Source of the DNA: Marinosulfonomonas sp.
GTDB lineage: Bacteria; Pseudomonadota; Alphaproteobacteria; Rhodobacterales; Rhodobacteraceae
Reading direction: 5' to 3'
Assembly: GCA_015488685.1 (NCBI GenBank)
Contig: WFNH01000004.1
Coordinates: 1 to 42,362, forward strand
DNA length: 42,362 nt
Shown here: piece after piece, positions 37,904 to 42,362 of the stretch
How the letters are laid out: every line of letters begins with the position of its first letter
Numbering within the stretch: the stretch's first letter is position 1
Notes under the pieces: model-generated
Told to the model about the DNA's origin: nothing
Database searches by the model: none
What the model saw: only the letters and a program-made list of their open reading frames with translations
Translations under genes and position numbers: made by a program

Positions 37904-40089
37904 TTCGCACCCTCCAGCAATTCAAGCGCCGCCTGCGCGATGCCTTTGGCCGTGGGCAACGTCGCCCCATAGGCCGGCCCCGTGGCGATAAAGCAATCGG
38001 TCGCCGTGACCCGCGCGATGTTTTCGCGGCCTGCCTCGGGAAACATCGCCATCAGCCCTTCGGACTGGCTGCCGGTTTCGCGACACTCGTCTACAATCAA
38101 GACAGACCCGCAAGCCTTTGTTTGTTTTAACAATTCCTCTTTCGGCAATGGCGCCAGCCAGCGCATGTCAATCACCCGCAATTTCACCCCCTTGCCCTTC
38201 AGAACCTTCGCCGCCTGTTGCGACAGGTAGAACCCGTTACCATAGGTGACAATCGCCAGATCCGTGCCCCGCCCCGAAACACCGACCTGCCCCAGCGAGA
38301 TGCGTTTGTCAGGCGACGGGTAGCGGTGCATCCAGCCTTTGTCGCCCTCGCCATGCAAATCCCGCATCGGATAGAGCGCAATCGGTTCCAGAAACACCAC
38401 CACCCGCTGTTCCTCGCGCGCCAAACGGACGGCTTCACGCAGCATCATCGCCGCATCTGCCCCGTTTGATGGGCAAGCAATAATCACGCCGGGAATATCA
38501 CGCAACACGGCCAGCGAATTGTCATTGTGAAAATGCCCACCAAAGCCGCGCTGATAGCCAAGCCCGGCAATCCGCAGCACCATCGGGTTGCTGTATTGAC
38601 CGTTCGAGAAAAACGGCAACGTCGCCGCCTCGCCCCTGATCTGGTCTTCGGCGTTGTGCAGATAGGCCAGAAACTGGATTTCCGGTATCGGGATAAAGCC
38701 GTTATGTGCCATGCCGATTGCCAGCCCAAGGATGGATTGTTCGTCCAGCAGCGTATCGATCACCCGATCCGCGCCAAAGCGGGTCTTCAGCTTTTGGGTC
38801 ACGCCATAAACCCCGCCCTTGCGCCCCACATCCTCACCCATCACCGCGATTTCGCCATGCTCCAGCATCAGATCGGTCAGCGCCCAGTTGATCAGCCGGT
38901 TCATCGCCTGTGGTTCCTCCATCACCCGCATGTCACTGCCGAACACTTTCGCACGATCCTTGGGCGTTGGGCCGTTGGTCGGGGCACAGTCCCGTTTGGG
39001 CGGGATCAATGACGCCACCACATCAGAGGCGGTTTTCAGATGCGGGCGCTTGACGGCGCGGGCGGCGATACGGGTGCAGCGGGCCTCGGTTTCTCGATAG
39101 ATATCAAGGGCTTCGTCACGGGAGCAGGCGCCCACATCCTGCAATATCCGCACGCTGTGCAGCAGCGGATCATTGGCCTCGTCCGCCGCAATCGCCTGCT
39201 TGTCGCGATAGGTGGCCTCGACATCCGATCCCGCGTGGCCATAGAGCCGCACGGTTTTCACATGCAAAAACGCCGGTTTGCGGTGGCGGCGCACATAATC
39301 CACCGCCTGCGTCGCAATTCTGTGGGTTTCGGCCATATCCAGCCCGTCGCAATGGAAATACCGCATCCCAGGCCGATGCATGAAATTCGCCGCCACCCAG
39401 CCCTGCGGCGTGGGGGTGGAAATGCCGATGCCGTTATCTTCGCAGACGAAAAGCATCGGCAGAGGCACCGATTGGAAACTGGTCCAGCAGGCGGTGTTGA
39501 AGGCCCCTTGCGCAGTGGAATGGTTGGACGAGGCATCGCCGAATGAGGCCATCACGATCGCGTCCTCGGGTAATGTGAGGTGTTCGGGCGCATGGCGGCG
39601 GGCAAGGCCGACGGAATAGGCCGCGCCGACGGCCTTGGGCAGGTGGCTTGCGATGGTCGAGGTTTGGGGCGGGATGAAAAGTGTCTTTGATCCCAATACC
39701 TTATGCCGCCCACCTGATGTGGGATCATCGGAAGAGGCGGCAAAGCTTAACAACATATCCCAGGCGATATTCTGCCCCGGCACCTGTTGGCTGCGCTGTA
39801 TCTGGAACGCCGCATCGCGGTAATGCAGGAATGCCATGTCGGTGGGGCGCAGGGCTTCGGCCACCGCCGCCATGCCCTCGTGCCCGCTGGAGCCGATGGT
39901 GTAAAACCCCTGCCCCGCCTTTTGCATCACGCGGCTGGTGCGATCCAGTTGACGCGACAACACCTGACTGCGGAACAGCTCGACCAGTTTGGTGTTTGGC
40001 AGGTCGGTGACAACCGGCGCCCCATGTGGCAAATCACCTGCCGCCACCCGATCCAGAAAATTCTGATGAACAATTGCTGCGCGATCCAT
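37900..40089 (-). CDS. Fused E1 alpha/beta 2-oxoacid dehydrogenase (thiamine diphosphate)
   Basis: A single 729-aa chain carries both halves of a branched-chain/pyruvate-type E1. The alpha part (about 1-370) has the thiamine diphosphate motif starting GDASSNHSTAQGAFN (184-185 GD) and closing CEDNGIG with Asn219. The beta part (about 390-729) starts MNRLINWALTDLMLEHGEIAVMGEDVG and has EIQFLAYLHNAEDQI and FGGHFHNDNSLAVL. E1 enzymes decarboxylate a 2-oxoacid and reductively acylate lipoyl-E2; no E2 or E3 gene is in the window. It is divergent from an Lrp-type regulator. Substrate is unknown. Confidence 0.88.
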   Translation of the reverse strand: MDRAAIVHQNFLDRVAAGDLPHGAPVVTDLPNTKLVELFRSQVLSRQLDRTSRVMQKAGQGFYTIGSSGHEGMAAVAEALRPTDMAFLHYRDAAFQIQRSQQVPGQNIAWDMLLSFAASSDDPTSGGRHKVLGSKTLFIPPQTSTIASHLPKAVGAAYSVGLARRHAPEHLTLPEDAIVMASFGDASSNHSTAQGAFNTACWTSFQSVPLPMLFVCEDNGIGISTPTPQGWVAANFMHRPGMRYFHCDGLDMAETHRIATQAVDYVRRHRKPAFLHVKTVRLYGHAGSDVEATYRDKQAIAADEANDPLLHSVRILQDVGACSRDEALDIYRETEARCTRIAARAVKRPHLKTASDVVASLIPPKRDCAPTNGPTPKDRAKVFGSDMRVMEEPQAMNRLINWALTDLMLEHGEIAVMGEDVGRKGGVYGVTQKLKTRFGADRVIDTLLDEQSILGLAIGMAHNGFIPIPEIQFLAYLHNAEDQIRGEAATLPFFSNGQYSNPMVLRIAGLGYQRGFGGHFHNDNSLAVLRDIPGVIIACPSNGADAAMMLREAVRLAREEQRVVVFLEPIALYPMRDLHGEGDKGWMHRYPSPDKRISLGQVGVSGRGTDLAIVTYGNGFYLSQQAAKVLKGKGVKLRVIDMRWLAPLPKEELLKQTKACGSVLIVDECRETGSQSEGLMAMFPEAGRENIARVTATDCFIATGPAYGATLPTAKGIAQAALELLEGAK

Positions 40090-40194
40090 ATCGTCCCCGT
40101 ATTGCTGGAATCACCCCTGTTTCGCCCACTCTGGCCTGTTTTTTCTGATAACGCCACTTGCCATTCTACCGGAATTCCCTGCATAATCGACATT

Positions 40195-40713
40195 ATGACG
40201 GAAAGATCATCAAAATGGCTAAAGGACGATCTGGATCGGCGGATCGTGCGGGAATTGCAGCGCAACGCGCGGGAATCCACCACCAATATTGCCGCCCGCC
40301 TGAACGTGGCGCGATCCACCGTGCATGAGCGGATCATGCGGATGGAAAAGGACGGGGTGATTGCCGGATATTCCGTTGTTTTAAGTAAAAACCCTTCCGA
40401 GGAAAGCATACAAGTCCTTGTTTTAATGGAAGTTAAGCAGCAGGAAACCCGTAAAATCCTGCGCCGCCTTGGCCAGTATGCGGAAATCCGTCTGTGCCTG
40501 TCGATCAATGGCGAATTTGACCTGTTCCTAAGCATCGAGGCCCCGCGGATCGAGGATCTGGACGTGGTGGTCGATGAAATCGGCGAAATACCGGGGGTGC
40601 TGCGCACCAAGACGTTTGTGGTGTTCGGACGCCGGTTTGATCGCGGATATAACGAGACAGCGCAGCGAATTGCGGCGCAGTTCATGGATGAAACCATACA
40701 ATCTGACGGGTAG
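40195..40713 (+). CDS. Lrp/AsnC family transcriptional regulator
   Basis: This 172-aa regulator has an N-terminal winged helix-turn-helix (LDRRIVRELQRNARESTTNIAARLNVARSTVHERI) and a C-terminal ligand-binding RAM domain (VLVLMEVKQQ, CLSINGEFDLFLSIEAPRIEDLDVVVDEI, GVLRTKTFVVF). ATG 40195 is chosen because the helix-turn-helix begins soon after it; the frame is open much further upstream but only as an antisense extension over the E1 gene. It lies between the divergent E1/acyltransferase pair and the saccharopine dehydrogenase operon and could control both; such regulators often respond to amino acids. Confidence 0.93.
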   Translation: MTERSSKWLKDDLDRRIVRELQRNARESTTNIAARLNVARSTVHERIMRMEKDGVIAGYSVVLSKNPSEESIQVLVLMEVKQQETRKILRRLGQYAEIRLCLSINGEFDLFLSIEAPRIEDLDVVVDEIGEIPGVLRTKTFVVFGRRFDRGYNETAQRIAAQFMDETIQSDG

Positions 40714-40820
40714 TCCGCCTATTTGACGGCATCCCGCATGTTTCCCGCCGGTTTTATCCCTGCCTTTCCCCATTAGCACACCCCACATTTGTCTAAACAG
40801 GCAAAACAGGAGAAATGCCC

Positions 40821-41924
40821 ATGTGGAAGGTATGCATCATCGGTGGCGGCAAAATCGGCCAGACCATCGCCGCGTTTTTGGCGGACTCGCCGAATTACAG
40901 CGTAACGGTGGCGGATCGCGACCTTGAGGCGCTGAAAGCCATTGGCATGCCCGATGTGGCCATCACCCAGATGGACGCGGGCGACGCGGATGCGGTTGCG
41001 GCGGCGCTGGACGGGTTTGACGCGGTAATTTCCGCCGCGCCGTTTTTCCTGACCCCCACCATTGCAGAAGGCGCAAAACGGGCCGGTGCGCATTATTTCG
41101 ATCTGACCGAGGACGTGGCCTCGACCAACGCGGTGCGCGAACTGGCCGAGGGGGCGGGCACCGTGTTCATGCCGCAATGTGGCCTTGCGCCGGGTTTCGT
41201 GGGCATCGCAGGCGCGCATCTGGCGGCGGAATTCGATGAAATCGACACGCTCAGCTTGCGGGTCGGGGCGCTGCCGCTCTACCCCACAAACGCGTTGAAA
41301 TATAATCTGACGTGGTCAACCGACGGCTTAATCAACGAATATTGCAACCCGTGCGATGCACTGGTGGATGGCAAGCTGGTGAAAACCGCACCACTGGAAG
41401 ATCTGGAAATCCTGTCGGTGGACGGCGTGGATTACGAGTGCTTCAACACCTCGGGCGGCTTGGGCACGCTGGCCGAAAAACTGCAAGGCAAGGCGCGGTC
41501 AGTTTCCTACCGCACCATCCGCTATCCGGGTCATCGCGACATCATCAAACTGATGCTGCATGATCTGGGCCTGATCCGCAAACGCGATGTGATGAAGGAT
41601 ATTTTCGAATCCGCCCTGCCCCGCACCGATCAGGACGTTGTGCTGGTCTATTGCACCGCCACCGGACGCATCAATGGCGAGTTGCGCGAACGGTCCCTGA
41701 TCAACAAAACCGTGGCCCGCAAGGTGAACGGCACCCATTGGGGCGCGATCCAGATCACCACAGCCGCCGGCGTGACCGGCGTGGTCGATATGGTGCGCCG
41801 CGGGATGCTGGCGCAGTCAGGCTTTATTGCGCAGGAACAGGTGAGCTTGCCCGATTTCCTAAGCACCGAATTCGGCCAGCTATACACCCCCGGCGACATG
41901 ACAACACTGGAGAGCGCAGCATGA
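40821..41924 (+). CDS. Saccharopine dehydrogenase family protein
   Basis: This 367-aa protein has an N-terminal NAD(P)-binding Rossmann fold ([19 protein letters not shown]) and the saccharopine dehydrogenase body: [70 protein letters not shown] and the C-terminal [15 protein letters not shown] 40821 has AGGAG eight bases upstream; ATG 40815 is closer than usual. Glutamate-forming saccharopine dehydrogenase would turn saccharopine into aminoadipate semialdehyde and glutamate; the next gene oxidises that product. It overlaps that gene by four bases. Confidence 0.88.
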   Translation: MWKVCIIGGGKIGQTIAAFLADSPNYSVTVADRDLEALKAIGMPDVAITQMDAGDADAVAAALDGFDAVISAAPFFLTPTIAEGAKRAGAHYFDLTEDVASTNAVRELAEGAGTVFMPQCGLAPGFVGIAGAHLAAEFDEIDTLSLRVGALPLYPTNALKYNLTWSTDGLINEYCNPCDALVDGKLVKTAPLEDLEILSVDGVDYECFNTSGGLGTLAEKLQGKARSVSYRTIRYPGHRDIIKLMLHDLGLIRKRDVMKDIFESALPRTDQDVVLVYCTATGRINGELRERSLINKTVARKVNGTHWGAIQITTAAGVTGVVDMVRRGMLAQSGFIAQEQVSLPDFLSTEFGQLYTPGDMTTLESAA

Positions 41925-42362
41925 ACAAGCAAATGAACACAGCCGAAACCATTCTGGCCCGCCTGGGGCTGACTGCCAATGTTTTGCAAGGGGGAAGCCT
42001 GACGGTGACCTCGCCGGTGGATGGCGCAGAACTGGCGCATCTGGCCGAAACCGCCGATATGAACACGGTGATTGCCCGCGCCAAAGTGGCATTCAAACAA
42101 TGGCGCAATGTGCCCGCCCCGCGCCGTGGCGAATTGGTGCGCCTTTTGGGCGAGGAACTGCGCGCGGCCAAGGATGATCTGGGCGCGCTGGTGTCACTGG
42201 AAGCCGGTAAAATCCTGTCCGAAGGTCAGGGCGAAGTGCAGGAAATGATCGACATCTGCGATTTCGCCGTGGGCCAGTCGCGGATGCTCTATGGCCTGAC
42301 CATCGCGTCCGAGAGGCCCGGCCACCGGATGATGGAAACATGGCATCCCGTTGGCCCTGTCG
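41921..42362 (+). CDS. amaB: L-piperidine-6-carboxylate dehydrogenase, ALDH7 type (partial)
   Basis: The first 147 codons of an aldehyde dehydrogenase; the window ends inside the gene. The visible part is the N-terminal cofactor domain: [71 protein letters not shown], and [16 protein letters not shown]. The last motif is typical of the ALDH7/AmaB group that oxidises 2-aminoadipate 6-semialdehyde (piperideine-6-carboxylate) to 2-aminoadipate. The catalytic Cys and Glu lie beyond the edge. Its ATG overlaps the stop of the saccharopine dehydrogenase (ATGA). Confidence 0.82.
   Translation, partial: MNKQMNTAETILARLGLTANVLQGGSLTVTSPVDGAELAHLAETADMNTVIARAKVAFKQWRNVPAPRRGELVRLLGEELRAAKDDLGALVSLEAGKILSEGQGEVQEMIDICDFAVGQSRMLYGLTIASERPGHRMMETWHPVGPV

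Noticed and set aside
39787-40194. A longer N-terminal extension for the Lrp regulator
   Set aside because: The frame is open, but it is antisense to the E1 gene; the helix-turn-helix begins right after ATG 40195.

Overview
The window reads as chromosomal core DNA from an alphaproteobacterium of the family Rhodobacteraceae (roseobacter-like). The clues are the protein styles (CtrA with a DUF1153/SciP neighbour, LpxI instead of LpxH, DUF882 and L,D-transpeptidase proteins), the gene order, and a short intergenic repeat of the GCCTCCGGCGG...TATTTGG type. No rRNA, tRNA, CRISPR array or prophage was seen. Assignments rest on motifs and remembered family sequences; no database search was possible.

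Layout. 1-4.1 kb (minus): the 5' part of recG, ligA, the cell-cycle regulator ctrA and its antagonist sciP. 4.2-5.4 kb (plus): mnmA. 5.4-17.4 kb (minus): a long envelope and translation cluster read pyrH-frr-uppS-cdsA-dxr-rseP-(44-aa membrane protein)-bamA-skp-fabZ-lpxA-lpxI-lpxB. It covers isoprenoid and undecaprenyl carrier synthesis, phospholipid precursor, outer-membrane protein assembly and lipid A. lpxD is not in its common place between skp and fabZ; it lies at 31-32 kb. 17.5-20.0 kb (plus): miaA, an AraC regulator and a VOC-fold protein. 20.05-20.31 kb: a fold-back MITE inserted in the VOC stop codon. 20.3-20.9 kb (minus): a lytic transglycosylase. 21.5-22.0 kb (plus): ssb with a strong terminator. 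22.2-23.9 kb (minus): aroK-aroB. 24-28 kb (plus): a 44-aa membrane protein, an exported protein of unknown role, xerD and a CNNM/CorC-type protein. 28-29.8 kb (minus): a HerA/DUF853 ATPase and a small membrane protein.

29.8-30.2 kb is non-coding but has two intrinsic terminators, one with a good promoter in front of it: a candidate small RNA or leader. Then come an IalB-like exported protein (plus), lpxD and an L,D-transpeptidase (minus), and a divergent Tat-exported DUF882 protein. 34.8-36.9 kb is an OafA-type acyltransferase/SGNH gene broken by one nonsense codon and two shifts in poly-C tracts. 36.9-42.4 kb is a metabolic block: a FabD-like acyltransferase and a fused E1 alpha/beta 2-oxoacid dehydrogenase (minus), a divergent Lrp/AsnC regulator, then saccharopine dehydrogenase and the start of an ALDH7-type piperideine-6-carboxylate dehydrogenase, which points to lysine catabolism.

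The most noteworthy items are the MITE that rebuilt a stop codon, a repeat family with paired base changes in its stem, the poly-C-disrupted acyltransferase, the 30.0-kb RNA candidate, and the E1/FabD-like pair beside a lysine pathway.
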